Assembly (NCBI GenBank): GCA_016801885.1
Contig: CM028888.1
Span: 4,138,501 to 4,202,500, forward strand
Origin: Toxotes chatareus
Taxonomy: Eukaryota; Chordata; Actinopteri; Toxotidae
Reading direction: 5' to 3'
Length of the DNA: 64,000 nt
The position numbers were made by a program, and so were the translations under genes. Positions 12,360-24,750 of the stretch are shown here, in pieces (position 1 is the stretch's first letter; every line of letters starts with the position of its first letter). The notes beneath the pieces were generated by a model. The model ran no database searches, was not told the origin of the DNA, and saw only the letters and a program-made list of their open reading frames with translations.

Positions 12360-12640
12360 GATGAGCCAACATAGTCACATGATGGTCTGTGATAAATTAG
12401 CTGGGGATCTATGGTGCAATAAATTGTAGCAGATCAAGGAAGCGCGCAGCGAGTATGGCTTGATAGGATATGCTTCATCCTTCAACCATACTCCCCATGA
12501 TGTTACAAAGATCCGCTTTGTCTTGGGCTGTTAGGAATGGCAATAATATTAGACATCTGGCGACTTGGCCTCAGATTTGGGAGTTTATCGTTGCTTTCTT
12601 AAGTGCTGAGAGGCTGTGAATGTGCTGCTCTCTTCACTGT
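12360..12640. other. Candidate conserved non-coding element
   Basis: About 280 bases of complex sequence free of simple repeats, with many AT-core motifs (GATAAATTAGC, CAATAAATTG, GCAATAATATTAG). It also holds an unusual CpG-bearing GCGCGCAGCG patch near 12444. No open frame of note runs through it. Inference only. Confidence 0.25.
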
Positions 12641-13427
12641 ATAGCCATGTCTTGAAAAATTATAACTTCAGGTTTGCAACAACAGCTAAAAAAAGTACTG
12701 TAAACAGGAACTTGAATGCTGGGTAATACCAAATGAAACTTTTGGGTCAGATACAAAACAAACCCTCCATTAGTGGTAGGTCCATCACTGACTTTTCTGC
12801 TCTCAGATGGGGGATCAATACATTTCTGTAGCCTGGGTTCTCAATTGTATGTGGTTCTTTGCTAGCTGAACTGTGAACAACTTTTCAAAATGACAAGTGA
12901 AGTTAAATTAGCCTCCTTTTCCTAAACCTACAGGCCCCATTGTGAGCCCTTGCCAATCAAACTTGAGCGTTCTGACCCAGTGATACACATGTTGCACCAG
13001 AGGTCAATTACTTTAGATTTTCATAATTACAGGTCAACTTTCAGCTACTCTCTACAAACTGAGAAAACACTCAGACAAACAACAACAAATTGCAGCCCAC
13101 TAATTCATTAGTTGAAGAATCAGCAAAGCAGAAAAAGAACAAGATTGTAAAAAATCAAACAAATGAGTTTCTGTAACCATCCCTTCAGCTGACTCAGCCT
13201 TTACAATGCACATCTGTTTTTTTTTTTCTTCACAGAGCTCTCACACATTGCCTCTCTCCATCTTTTGTCATCCAAGGTAGAGATATGCACGAACACAAAC
13301 GGTGTCAGACCACACAAACATTGTTGTAACTGATGCTCACGCTGACATCTGCTTCGTCAATTAGTCTCTGTTCTGAATGTTCTCGATGGACTTAAGGGCA
13401 TGTCAGTGCTACATAAGGGGGCAGGAG

Positions 13428-13450
13428 TCGGGGGGGGGTGGGGTGGTTTG
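13428..13450 (+). repeat. G-rich tract
   Basis: A run of nine or so G, then T, GGGG, T, GG, TTT, GGGG on the plus strand. It could form a G-quadruplex, but the sequence alone does not show that. Confidence 0.6.
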
Positions 13451-13739
13451 GGGTCTACATGTAAATGAATCTCTACTGCATTACAGCCACAGGAAAACCA
13501 AGTTAAGTGTTTGTTTAGGCAGACAGAGGAGATGCTCCAGGATGGACACTGTTTATCTTTCTTGACACTGCATGTTGATACACTGTGGGTCTACATCAAC
13601 AAGTAAGAATGGATTTTACAGGGTTTAACATGTTTAAATAGTTTTAATTGAGTTATTTTTATTTCTTTCTTTCTTTTTAAACAGGTTTGACCACGGAAAC
13701 TTGAGCACGCGAGCATCGGATGTGCTTGCCAGTGTTATG

Positions 13740-13775
13740 GTGCTATAGATTCATGACAATGTAAATCTATAGCAC
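13740..13775. repeat. Perfect 12-bp inverted repeat (hairpin)
   Basis: GTGCTATAGATT at 13740-13751 and AATCTATAGCAC at 13764-13775 are exact reverse complements around a 12-base loop. Pairing does not extend outward, so it is too short for a typical microRNA precursor. It could be a cruciform, the core of a lost palindromic element, or chance. Confidence 0.85.
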
Positions 13776-14005
13776 ATCCAATCTACAAGTGTGATGTTTG
13801 CTGTGGTGCTCATGCTTGCCAGCCTGTTTCAGAAATTCAATATACCAATTACAGAATTGTTATTTTTGTAAATTTACTTATAACAACTTGTACTGCTGTA
13901 GCTCATCTCAATCGTACATTGTTTTTTCTTTCGTATTTCTCAGGCTCTGGCACAGAAAGATGACATCACTCTCAGTCCATATTATAAACCTTTGATATGT
14001 TTGTT

Positions 14006-14006
<1 letters not shown>

Positions 14007-14034
<28 letters not shown>
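14007..14034 (+). repeat. Poly-T tract (28)
   Basis: An uninterrupted run of 28 T. Read on the minus strand it is a poly-A, which could be the tail of an old retroposed sequence, but no target-site duplication or recognisable body lies beside it. Confidence 0.9.
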
Positions 14035-14039
<5 letters not shown>

Positions 14040-14780
14040 GGCGTCCATGAGCACAACACCACGCTTATTTCAATCCTAAAAAAACAATGGTTGTGTGGCC
14101 AGCAATTCAGAGGTTTGGAACCAGGTTAGGGATAAAAACAAGTGTTGTACAATCAGTGCTCTCTAAAACGCGTGTTTCAGAAATAATGAGGTTTGAGTGA
14201 CTGTGGTCAACAGCTCATTTTTAATTTGCAATAAAAAAAAAAAAACTACAGAAAAAGTCCCATCAAATAAGTTGTGGCCTGCTCTCTGTTGACAATGTTG
14301 TTAACTGTGGACACACTGGCTGATATTACCTGATGTTTCAGCTTTATATGAAATAAATGGACTTCTGCTAACTTGTTAACTGTGTAGCTTGTAGTGCTTA
14401 TGTTGGGCCGGTAATCAGTATAGCTTTTCAGTATAAGTTAATTAGAATTGTAAGTGTGTATCTGGCTCAGTTTATCTGGCGGTCCAGTAATTTATTTTTT
14501 AGTCACGCTGATCGCATAAACCAGTCACAGAGATGTTGACTGTAGGCACTTAGTGTGGAGCAGCAGCCAGAATGAGCAACACTGGCTGTCACAGAGGCTG
14601 CCAATCGAGGCTGTCCACACAGAGACTGCTGTACACCTGCCATTCTGGCATATTCTGCATCCTACTCTAATTCAATTTACCACTCAAACCCATTTCAGAG
14701 TCTGTCACACATTTTTGCAGCCCAGAGGCAGTTGCATCAAGAAAGCCTGAAGGGTGTTGGTAGATACTGTGTGTTATGAG

Positions 14781-14784
<4 letters not shown>

Positions 14785-14839
<55 letters not shown>

Positions 14840-14860
14840 TGTGTCTGTGTGTGTGAGTGT
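14785..14860 (+). repeat. (TG)n microsatellite
   Basis: About 27 pure TG units to 14838, then TCTG-interrupted TG units and a final TGAGTG. This is the longest dinucleotide array in the window. Translation gives the poly-(His-Thr) open frames on the minus strand, which are artefacts. Confidence 0.95.
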
Positions 14861-15869
14861 GGTATATTTTGGGTGAATCTATTGAAAGAGGCCTTGGTTT
14901 CATTAGAGAACAGATTAAAGGGGAAAGTCAATATCCAACAGCTTTGGATTTAAAGCCCTACTTACAAAGGCATTAAGATTCCAGGCAGTGATAAAAACCA
15001 TATGATTCCTGCTTCTTTTGTTTAAGGAGAAAAAAGAAGAGTTGACTACTGTAATTAGATACGACCTCTGTGGGATTTCTGAGGCCACCACAATTAGCTT
15101 GCTGTTGATTTGAGTAAAGTTGTTCATTTATTTTATTGTACATTACCAGCTGTCGTCGTCGAGTGAGTGGGATCATTTGACAATCAACATTACAAGACAT
15201 ACAAGACCGCTTAAGGCAATATGCACATTTAAAACAGATCACCGAAAATAAAAGGACAGCAATGCCTGGAGGTAAGGTGGGTGAAGAAGGGAGGATCAAC
15301 TAAATATGTAGCCCAGAAATGGGCCATTTATTACGGTAAGGGTCAGCCACTACTGCCTAGTTAGGACTATCAAAGTATAATGGGCAAAGTTGTGAATGAA
15401 GGGGGAAGTTTTAGTCACTACACTCGTATAGGATTAATATATGTAAGAAAAGAAAAACCGAGTGGACATGTAGACCACTGCTGTCCTCCATCTGATTGCA
15501 GCCTGTATAGTGAGAAGCTGATCACTTTCTGTGCCATTATTTCATCAATAGTACCTTGCAATCCAAAGTATTATGCAGCGCTGATAAGGATTTATTAGAT
15601 CTTCTGAGTTCTTTTCTTCTGTCTATTTTTAGTCTGTAATAATTTCTTTGTACTTGATAGTGAGGCTGGAGGAGGGAGTGAGGTGCAAAAGGAATATGCA
15701 TGTTACAGTTCAGAGATCATTGGAGGAATCTGAAGCCATTCATACAGCAAAGGAAAGGAAGGCCTTTCTCGTAGGACTGCTGCAGTCACAGGTTAAGCCA
15801 AATAAGTCTGGGCAATCTTGTCTTGGGTATGTCCTGACAGTCCAATATCACAAATCACAAATTTGGCTC

Positions 15870-15898
15870 AAGGAGCTTAACAATATTTTAAGCTCCTT
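15870..15898. repeat. Perfect 11-bp inverted repeat
   Basis: AAGGAGCTTAA at 15870-15880 pairs exactly with TTAAGCTCCTT at 15888-15898 around a 7-base loop (CAATATT). The surrounding bases do not extend the stem, and no poly-T run follows. Function unknown. Confidence 0.85.
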
Positions 15899-15997
15899 AA
15901 AGCCCCTTTAAGAGGACAAAAATGGAATAAACCTCAGGAAGAGCATCTGAGGAGACGTCCCTCTTGTCATGTGTGCAGTACATAGTTGATTAACAGT

Positions 15998-16438
15998 ATG
16001 GACAATCAGAATGGCAAAATTACAGATGGCAGCATTAATGAAGAACATGATCTGGGAAAGACATCGAGCAACTCATCTCTCGTATTTGAAATACACAATG
16101 CCAGAGAGGCAGATGGGTCAATAGACCGAGCAAAATATGATGATACCCCAACATCATCAGTGGTATTGCATATTCAGAGGAGGCACGAGCACAAATTGAC
16201 AGTACGCTCCAGGGTGATGCGAACCCACTGGTCTCCAGTGGATTATACATCAATCAGAAAGACAAAATTCAATATGTTTTTTTTATGTCCATGTAAAATT
16301 AAGGTATTTATAGTCAATAGACAATCCTTACAAAACATGTCAGTCAATATTAGTCATATACACTTCATAACACGGTGCAAAAAGTATCAAAATGACAACT
16401 TCCTTCATTCAGACAACCCAGAAGAGCAAACCCACTGA
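15998..16438 (+). other. 146-codon ORF, probably not a gene
   Basis: This is the longest open frame with an ATG in the window. The first ATG is at 15998; the frame is open slightly further upstream only through a TTG codon. The predicted product is hydrophilic, with no signal peptide or membrane segment; Asn, Ser and Asp are common in its first half and Arg, Lys and His in the rest. I recognise no domain. No start context, introns, poly-A signal or neighbouring exons support it, and an open run of this length is expected by chance somewhere in 64 kb. It could be a conserved non-coding block that happens to lack stops. Confidence 0.1.
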
Positions 16439-17019
16439 CATGTTTGCTAAGTTATCTCGTTTAATTATATTATCATGCATGTCACACAGCATCATGAGCA
16501 CTAAATCAGAACTGCTAAGCCGGATGAAGGCATCAAAGCAATTTCAGTACACTGATGTTGGAGGCACAAAATGCCTGTTAAACCCTTTTTTAATTCAGCA
16601 TACTGAACCAGCTGACTGACTAACTACAGTGTGCAGATGCACAGTGTGACTAATCCATATTAATCCAACATGACAGCAGGAAACTCTCCAAAATCAATAT
16701 CTCTGATTGATTGCTGCCCAACTTGTATTGGAAGAGCTCATACTGTTAGAAAATGACCACCAACAAATCTAAAACCATTTAGTCATATCTCACTATAGAC
16801 CTTCTGCACACATAACCTTGTTAGTCACTGTATGAATGGACTTTTATTTTTATAGAACAACAATAATGAACGGCCATCACAGGCTTGAGTACAACCTTCC
16901 TGAATAATGTAGGTTGGTTTAACATCACAAGGCTGAGAATATGAGATTTAGTGGTCTCTGCTTGACAATCTTTGATCACATGATAGCGTTCCCTGGGTTG
17001 AATCCTCCCCAAGGTGAAT

Positions 17020-17043
17020 CACACACACACACACACAAACACG
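17020..17043 (+). repeat. (CA)n microsatellite
   Basis: Nine CA units followed by AAACACGCAC. Short and slightly interrupted. Confidence 0.85.
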
Positions 17044-19487
17044 CACCTCCTCCAATTTATCTGCCATTTCAATGGCTTCCTATAGTTCTCAATCTGTCAC
17101 ATCTGTTTCCTGGCCTCCCTGGTGCGGTGATAAGAAGCAGGCATTACAATTGTCATTTCACATTTTCACCCACCATTTTTATCTGTTTCAATGTCCATCG
17201 GCCAGCCATCTGGTAAGGAAAAAGGTGTGTACTCACACACTCAAAAGAAAAACAAACAACAACAACAAAAAAACCCTCACAATCCCGCTTCTACAGCTAT
17301 CAAAGCTATCAATCAGCCATGGCTTGAGGCTGAAATAGAGGGCTGTTCTGATGGATACATTTGCCACATCCCCAGTTCAATTTGTTTGGCAGCTTTGGAA
17401 AATGCAGCGAGTTTGGTGTGCAAACACATTGTACCAATCACTCCCATTCAACTGGCAAAGCATGAAATGACAGTCAAGGCCGTTTGGGGAGCCTTCTGTT
17501 TGCAGACACGGGAAGGCAGAGACAGTCTGAAATAATGCTGGTTGAGATTTCAGCACAGATGAGGAGCCACTCCATTTGTCCTTTTGGATGTTTTGCATTT
17601 TTATCAGTTGAGAGCTGATAGGTGTCTTGATGCACATTATTCCGAGCATAGTGAACACTTGACCACTTAAGAGCTAATGACACTGTAAATATGATGGTGT
17701 GCCAATGCACTGTATCATGTTAAGGCAGTAAAATGACTGTTCCTACTCAACCACAGCTACAGAATACTGTAAAAACTGCATTTGAATGTTCAACATGAGT
17801 TTTAATGCTTCATTTAAAGTAATCATTTCTAAGTTATGAACACTTCTCAGTGGTGATTGACATACTATTAAGTTCAAAGTCCTGGCAGTCTGAAAACACT
17901 TTAATTTATCTTTTTATTGAGCAGAAGGCGTTTTAAGTTTTCAACGTCTTTTTTTCTTCAGGCTTTTCTTCTACACGTGAGTTGAGGCTACGCTTTGTTT
18001 TTGACTGACCATCTGACTTATGACCGGGGCCATGAGGAATGACAGAACAATAGCCAACTACCCTGAAGACATGTGCTACCTCTTGTTCTCTCCATTACCC
18101 CATCTGTTTTCCCACAACCTGTGTTGAACAGCTTGAACAAATGTAAACTTGAGATCTCAACAGCCGCTTCGTCCGTCCTAACTTCATACTCCAGTCTGAA
18201 GGGGCTTATTTGCGAGAGCTGCGACATCCATTGCCTCCCCCTTGGAGAGCTACCTGCCAGCGATCTCACTTTCTCCCATTGCCACAGATGTCTCCTGATG
18301 CAGCGCAGCCACGAAATGCGGTAACGACATCCTGTCTCACAGCTAACGTGTGCCAGCAGCAAAGACAGTTAGATGGAAGAAACAAGACTTTTGACTTTTA
18401 CTTTCCTGAAACCTGTAATCTCGCTCACTCACGATGGCCATCTGTGTGCTTTAGACCAAACACAAGGGAAATAACTTTTGTTTTAATGTCAGCAGAAAAC
18501 TGTGTCAGATGACCCATTTGACAATTGAGTAAAGTGGATGTGTCCCACAGTCACTTAAGTCTGGGGCCACTTTGACAGTTTTCAGAAAGAATACATTTAA
18601 TTATAAATTGAAAAATCAAGTCACTTATGAATATCACAGGACTCTTTGCTGGTCATACCACAAAATCCACAACAGGGGTGCCTGAGCTCATATGTACAAA
18701 CACATCAAAGACAGCACATATTTCTAAGGAAACCTTAGAAACCATCCCTGAAGAGTTTATGGCAAACAAGGGGGAGTGAGAAATGGGAACTCACAGACAT
18801 AAATGAGTATGAGAGACATTTTATACACAAGCCAGATATGAAGCCCAATGTCTAAGAGCAGAACAGAGTTGTGGTTTCCAAAAAAACTTAGAAATAATGA
18901 GTCTGGTATATGAATGTAACTCAATCCACTGAGTGAATCTACTTCATGATTTGTCTTCAGAAAGCAGTCATTAAAGTATTGAAGTGGATAGATCAGAGAT
19001 ACTGCACCTAAGGTACCTTGGATGATGTAAGAGTGCATCTTGATTAGACCAATTACTGTGAAGAAAGCATCTCTTACTATTTTAAGTTAAATTGGTTGGT
19101 TAAATAAAGTTGAAAAGGGTAAGTGTAAAATGACAATTAAGCTTGCTTTCTGTGTCTTAGGTTCAGGGTCCTCCTAGAGTTCTCCACGTGCTCAGCCAAG
19201 AAACAATTATTCTCTGCTATTCAGTCCAAGTGGAGCTTAAGTTTTCAATTTCAGCTGCCCTCTTTGACCTCTGAGTGCTGGAAGATGCTCTCATATCAAG
19301 CTCAATAATACTGAGTGAAGTGATGGGGTACATACTCACCCAGGAGCTGCTGTGATATACATGAACAGGGAGTGGAAATAATACTTTGAATATGTGTATA
19401 GTGTACAGTGTAATATTGTCATAAACAGTGTATCTGCAATGAACACTGCCTTTGTACAGCTTCTGTTCTGCATCATATCATAATCGT

Positions 19488-19528
19488 ATTATGCAGGTGC
19501 TACTTTTATTATACAGGTGTTACTCTCT
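19488..19528 (+). repeat. Diverged 20-bp tandem duplication
   Basis: Two adjacent units read ATGCAGGTGCTACTTTTATT and ATACAGGTGTTACTCTCTG, differing at a few positions. It looks like a small local duplication. No function is apparent. Confidence 0.6.
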
Positions 19529-21734
19529 GTGTATATTGAAGCAGCAGTAGAATGTCATTATAAAAAAGCGAGGCAACAAAAAGATAAGGGCAGCCCACCC
19601 CCTCAGCTGTGATGCCATAGATTTGACCTTTTGTCTAAATTAAACACTGGTGAAGATATGGCTGCTGCTGGGCCTGCCTAATCCTTTCTACAGCAGAATT
19701 CTGGATGCCCCTAACCCCACCCTTAATACCCTGTGTACAAGCTCATAAAGACCATTATATGGCCATGCAGCAATCTACACTGTCTTCATAAAAACTTAAG
19801 AGACAACTTTAGATTTCAGTGTAGTTTAACAACATAATAAACAACACTGAAAAGCTACCAGTTGCATCAAATTGTGGCATTCTGAAAAAAAAAAATAAGT
19901 CAGCATACAAGGAAGTTTAGGCAGTTTCCTACTTCCTATTCCAATTTTCCTAGTTTTATTTTGTGATTTGCAGTTTGATTGTTCTGCAGCCCTTTGATGG
20001 CCCCGGTGCCCTAAACAGCTGTTTGCACAGGCCTCAGTCTGGGTCAGTGGTTCGACCCACTCTACAGAGAGCTGCTACTGACTGAATGTTAGCAGAAAAC
20101 TTTAGTGCTTAAATGGTTAACACGTTTTCCAAACGAAATGACAAAATGCATTGTTCTTCCACAGTTTGGAGCATATCAAATCCTACCATTAGGGTTTGAG
20201 TGAGAGAGATATGGCTTGTGACTGCAAATTCAAATCAACATGAGAGTGAAAACATTTTTGACCAATAGAAATACACAAAAATACAGGCCAAACATGTTTG
20301 TGGCTTATGAAGTTATTACAGATATTCAGTTAGCAAACAATAGCAGGGCTTACTTACAAAGTGATTTGGTCTGTTTTTAGCTATGATTAGGTCTGTTTTA
20401 ACTTTGAACAGCCAGGTTCAAATAAAGTCTGATGAGTCTGAAGTCATCTTAAGTTGACTGAAAGTTATCCTTTCATCCAGTTCTCTCATGGAAGATTTCA
20501 GTGCATTGCCTGAAGGTACAGGACATGATCTACTGCACCTTCAGACAGTGGTTCATTTCGACAACCAATATGTGTAGTGTGGTTTTCATATTTTCCAATT
20601 AGCATTCACGTTCACCAGCCAAAAAAAACCCCACTAACAATTACTGCTTGGCACAAACTCCAGCTAAACCTCTGAAGGGAGGAGTGAAATAGCTTTATAG
20701 ACACAGAAAAGTCAGAGAAACATTTACTGAAGGAAAACTAAATACAAGAGACGATTTGTATGAGAGAGAGGAAGAAGAGAATGAAGCCACCCCATGGCCA
20801 GAGTCAATACTTATCTTAGTAAACATAAATAGGCTTGGATCTGTTACATCCACACACGAGCACTTCACAAGAAGACTATTGATCAAATCCCACCAAAGGC
20901 AGAAATACAGGCTTAATAACAGCAAGATTATATACAAAATTTCAGGGGGACTTTCACATCCTGAAGGCGACTGAAGAAAGAACAAAATCCTGAAAATAAG
21001 AATGCTTATATCCAATCAGTCTGTTTTTCAAACAGGTTAAAAAAAAACAAAAACACTGAAAAAACAATTACTTTGATAAGTTTTGAGCAATGCATAAAAA
21101 AGGATAGTGTCCTATGTTGCTACAGTACGACAAAGCAGGAGATGAGGGTATGAGTAGTCAAGGCCATGCTTCTCTCGTGACCCCAAACCACCGGATACTG
21201 GACATAATGTTGTGTCCCAGATCAGGAACTGTCCTTTTCAAAACTAAGATGCTGTCTTTTAAATATTACATTTATATGCACCCTAATGGTTTTGCCAAAT
21301 ACATTGTCGAGGAAAAATATGTCTGTATATCACTGCCAGTGTTTTTATCTTATGCTTTTTTCCCCAATGAGGAAATGTGACAGATATAGTAATTGGTGTA
21401 ACCTTTGTGGTTCTCAGTATCCTAAAGTCCACTGCGTACAGGTCACTGCTTAGAGGCTGTAACTTATAAACACACAATGGATAATCCTCTGTCAAGTCTT
21501 CCCTCAAAGGAGCGACCCTTGAAGAGGCCCCGCCACACAGTCATAGTGTGCTGAAATCCATTGTAAATTACACTAAACTTAAAAAGAAGTTTTAGACTTT
21601 ATACTCATGGTGGCTCTCCAAACCTGGTAGAGAAAGCTCATAACATGCAATCAAATGCAATCAAATATAGAAATCCAGCATAGCTGTCTCACACAGGTTT
21701 GCCATAGTGGAGTCTAATTAAAGCTACGACCCCC

Positions 21735-22000
21735 AAGGTATTCTTTCCCACCTCTGCTGTGGAGGACTGCTGAGGGGGAGCAAACCCTGTGAGTGCAAAG
21801 ACAAACAGACTTATTAAGCCAAACAGGCCTATGGTGCTGCTTGATAAATGACAAGAGAGATGGAGAAGAGGGGGAGGCTTTCAATAGCGGGATAGAGAAG
21901 GAAAAAGTTCTCCACCAGGCAAAGCACTCTGGGTTTATAAAACTGGGCTTATTAATGTTCAAATGGCAAAGCCTGTATCTCCATTCTGACATGCTCCCTA
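21735..22000. other. Candidate conserved non-coding element
   Basis: Roughly 265 bases of complex sequence with frequent AT-core motifs, for example CTTATTAAGCC, CTTGATAAATG and GCTTATTAATG, ending just before a poly-A tract at 22015. Frames on both strands stay open for about 90-100 codons without any domain. Low stop density on both strands at once suggests constraint or chance rather than coding. Inference only. Confidence 0.3.
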
Positions 22001-22014
22001 ATGGAGAAGGGGGT

Positions 22015-22033
22015 AAAAAAAAAAAAAAAAAAA
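22015..22033 (+). repeat. Poly-A tract (19)
   Basis: Uninterrupted run of 19 A on the plus strand, flanked by GGGT and CCTCTC. It may be a retroposon tail, but no body is recognised upstream. Confidence 0.9.
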
Positions 22034-22569
22034 CCTCTCAGGGCAGCACTCTGGAGAGGAGAATTCTCTTTCTAAGCCTTGGCTGGCACCAGACCAATGC
22101 TGTAATTTGAGACTAAATCACAGAAAAGCCTGCAAAAGAGTGCGCGCATGTGCAGTGTTCTATTCATCCTGTCGTAGTTTCTTCAGTCTCTGCAAAATAA
22201 AATTATCTAGAAATTACCATGCATACAGACATTTGTCTACAGATCATGAAGCTTACTTCCTGAACCATTCCCAGTTAGCCTTAATACTTTCTCTGCCGTG
22301 GCCCTGATTTGCCCGGCCTGACATGAACATTAGTCTTTCAAAGTTCAATCAGTCATTCCAACTGCTTCCTTGTGACAGGCCAAAGAGAACAACATGGCCA
22401 CAAATCAAAGGTGAACGGAGAGCCCCTCTAACATGAGCAGGCTTGGGAGATGTATTGCTGGAGGCTTTGAAATGCAAAGGAGGAGAAGGATGTGTTTACA
22501 CGATGACATTGTGTTTATCCATCAAAAGCAGATTGTAGAGAGAGGCAGTGTCGTTGCACTATTTGGATA

Positions 22570-22690
22570 TGGCATATGACTGAGCACTCGGCAGAGCCTG
22601 GGTGGCACGCCAATCTAACAGCCAGGTCCCACTGGTGATGGAGGGCAAAAATTGTATTTGGTGCCACATCTTTCTCCAGCTCTATGTCTG
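22570..22690. other. Candidate conserved non-coding element
   Basis: A compact block of complex sequence, more GC-rich than its surroundings. It includes GGTGGCACGCCAATC (NF-I-like half sites GGCAC and GCCAA) and ATTTGGTGCCAC. No coding signature. Inference only. Confidence 0.25.
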
Positions 22691-23136
22691 CTTGTCCTCA
22701 TTCCTCCACAAACAAAACAAAAATCAGACGCGGGGCTCACTTTCTGCTTTCTGTGATGATCCCATGCATGCTGCATAATCAGCGTCATCCAGCACTATTT
22801 TCACATATTTTGCCATGATTGAGGCAGGAGAACAGAAAAATTTTTTTTTTCTTATTACATTCATGAAACATGGAAATACTCCCAGGTGAGAACACTTCAA
22901 TACTATTTAACATAATTCTACATTTAATAGAACCAAGTGTCTTTTGGTTTCGTCTTTTTTTTTCCCAGATGATAGCATGTGAACACAAATTATCAAGATC
23001 CCTATCTTGTGTTGTGAAAGCATACAAGTTCTTTTGTAAGTGCAAATTATTATCATGTGCTCAAAAGTTATTATCATGAAATAACAAATTCTATACACAA
23101 CTTGTCATCTTCTGTTACAGAATGTCAGCCCACTGC

Positions 23137-23161
23137 AAAAAAAAATTTTTTTTTTTTTTTT
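23137..23161. repeat. Adjacent poly-A and poly-T (A9 T16)
   Basis: Nine A are followed directly by sixteen T, giving a self-complementary AT tract. It may be an unstable or nucleosome-depleted site. It may also be the point where a poly-A tail met an older T tract. Confidence 0.85.
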
Positions 23162-24330
23162 AGACAGGCATGCAATAGGTTGAGAAACCTAGGGTGAGAG
23201 AAAGCAAAATCGGACACTCCTAGTCCTGTCATTTATAAATCTTCTAAGGCCCCCACACGTGACTCTGAAGATTATGAAAAGGCCGCAGAAATATCAGAGG
23301 GTTTACTCTCCAATAACAAACATCACCGTGCCGAGATAGATATCATACCAGGTGGCAAAAAATATGCAAATTTGAGCTGCGTGTGCTAAAGCCGGACTCA
23401 GGGTGGCTCCTAGCTTATATTCATCATGATTCACTGGCAGCATTCACTGTCTGAATTATAAAGCATGGTCTGAACAGATGAACAGCCATATGAAGAAGCA
23501 CTCAGCTACGACAATGATTTTCTCCCCGATCCACAGTATAAAGTGACATATGATGCTGAAAACAGTGATGACCCTCTGCCACAGATAAGACAGAGCCATG
23601 CTGTCTTTCTACTTTTTGTGTCATTCAAACGCTCAGTGGTAGCCAGCGACAGGCGTTTAGCTTTCAGGACGAGGAGAAACTCACAAGTCTACACTTTGTT
23701 CCCTTATTTGCTCTGGGGTTTGACAACAAGCAAATAGGAAACATAAATCAGGATGAAGCATGATTATGAATCTGAAAAAAATACTAAAGTGAAAGAGCAG
23801 ATGGAAAAGCGACAAGCTACAGCAGAAGAAGTCGGGTTTATACTGTAGACAACACTGTTCTGTAGCAACACTGAAGAGCTGATGGCTTATCAAGTTGGAA
23901 ATTAGCTTGCTGGTGGAGAGAGCATTATTAGAGTAAATATATACAAGAAAGGTGGAAGGGGAATTAGTCTGGGGATCACGGGGGGCTGCTTAGAGATGCT
24001 CAGGGGCGGAGCAACAAGGAAAAAGCAGAAGTCATCTGGCAGGACGTGGAGCAAAATCAAAATAAATTAAAAAAAAAAGCAAGCTGCGGTATGTTAAGAA
24101 CCCAAACAAGAGACCAGAGGATGCTATATATCTTCTACTATATCTTTCCTGCTTTTAAATGTCAGCGTTGAGTCTGTCGTTTTGTACAGTGCAGTTTAGA
24201 AATAAGCCTGAGAGCGGTGGTGAGGTAGGAAGCAGGATGACAGGCGATGCGAGGCAAAAAGCAAGATTAGCTCCGGAGAACTCTATTGGCCAAGATAAAG
24301 CCAAACCCAGTCAAAGGAGTTTAGGTGACA

Positions 24331-24395
24331 ATTTATCTTGAAAACTTGTACAGTGTGACAGAGGTTTTATCTTGAAAAACTTGTTCACAGTGTGA
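24331..24395 (+). repeat. Imperfect tandem duplication, about 34-bp period
   Basis: TTTATCTTGAAAACTTGTAC followed by AGTGTGACA is repeated downstream as TTTATCTTGAAAAACTTGTT followed by CACAGTGTGAAACA. The copies differ by small indels, as expected for an old slippage or unequal-exchange duplication. Confidence 0.75.
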
Positions 24396-24737
24396 AACAT
24401 GACAGCCAACCGGTAGAGGTTCAGGTCCCAGCCAGGTTCAGGTGCTACTTGCAGTGTGTGTGTATTTGCTGCACGTGTTGTCAAATTGATGCAGATGTTC
24501 TCTTAATTTGTGTTATGTTTATTTGCTTGTGTTGTCTTAAGCTGCAGTGCATTGAGGCCTCTCGCCACCATACTTTGGCTCTCGTTTGGTGTAAAGGGAT
24601 CACAGATGGTCTAAGCAAGAACTGTGAGTGAGAAACACGGAGGCTCACATTTTAAGATTTCAGAGAACTGAAATCTTTAAATTTCAAAAGGCCGCCTCTT
24701 GTTGCCATCTGGGCCCTCCACCATGCTGAACTGCCTC

Positions 24738-24750
24738 GGGGGGGGGGGGG
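24738..24750 (+). repeat. Poly-G tract (13)
   Basis: Thirteen consecutive G on the plus strand. Long pure G runs are rare and error-prone in assembly, so the exact length is uncertain. Confidence 0.9.

Larger units (their letters stand above)
9131..13376. other. Gene-free non-coding DNA with candidate regulatory patches
   Basis: Open frames are all about 100 codons or less and unsupported. A purine-rich patch lies at 10013-10072 and a poly-T of 13 at about 10861-10873. A short (GTATTTT)-type tandem lies at 11028-11054. Two blocks, 11270-11490 and 12360-12640, look like conserved non-coding sequence and are listed separately. Confidence 0.7.

Noticed and set aside
14667..14931. Two minus-strand frames rich in His-Thr
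   Set aside because: They are translations of the (TG)n microsatellite.
20041..20075. GTGGTTCGACCC, similar to a tRNA B box
   Set aside because: No A box at the right distance upstream and no cloverleaf or SINE body around it.
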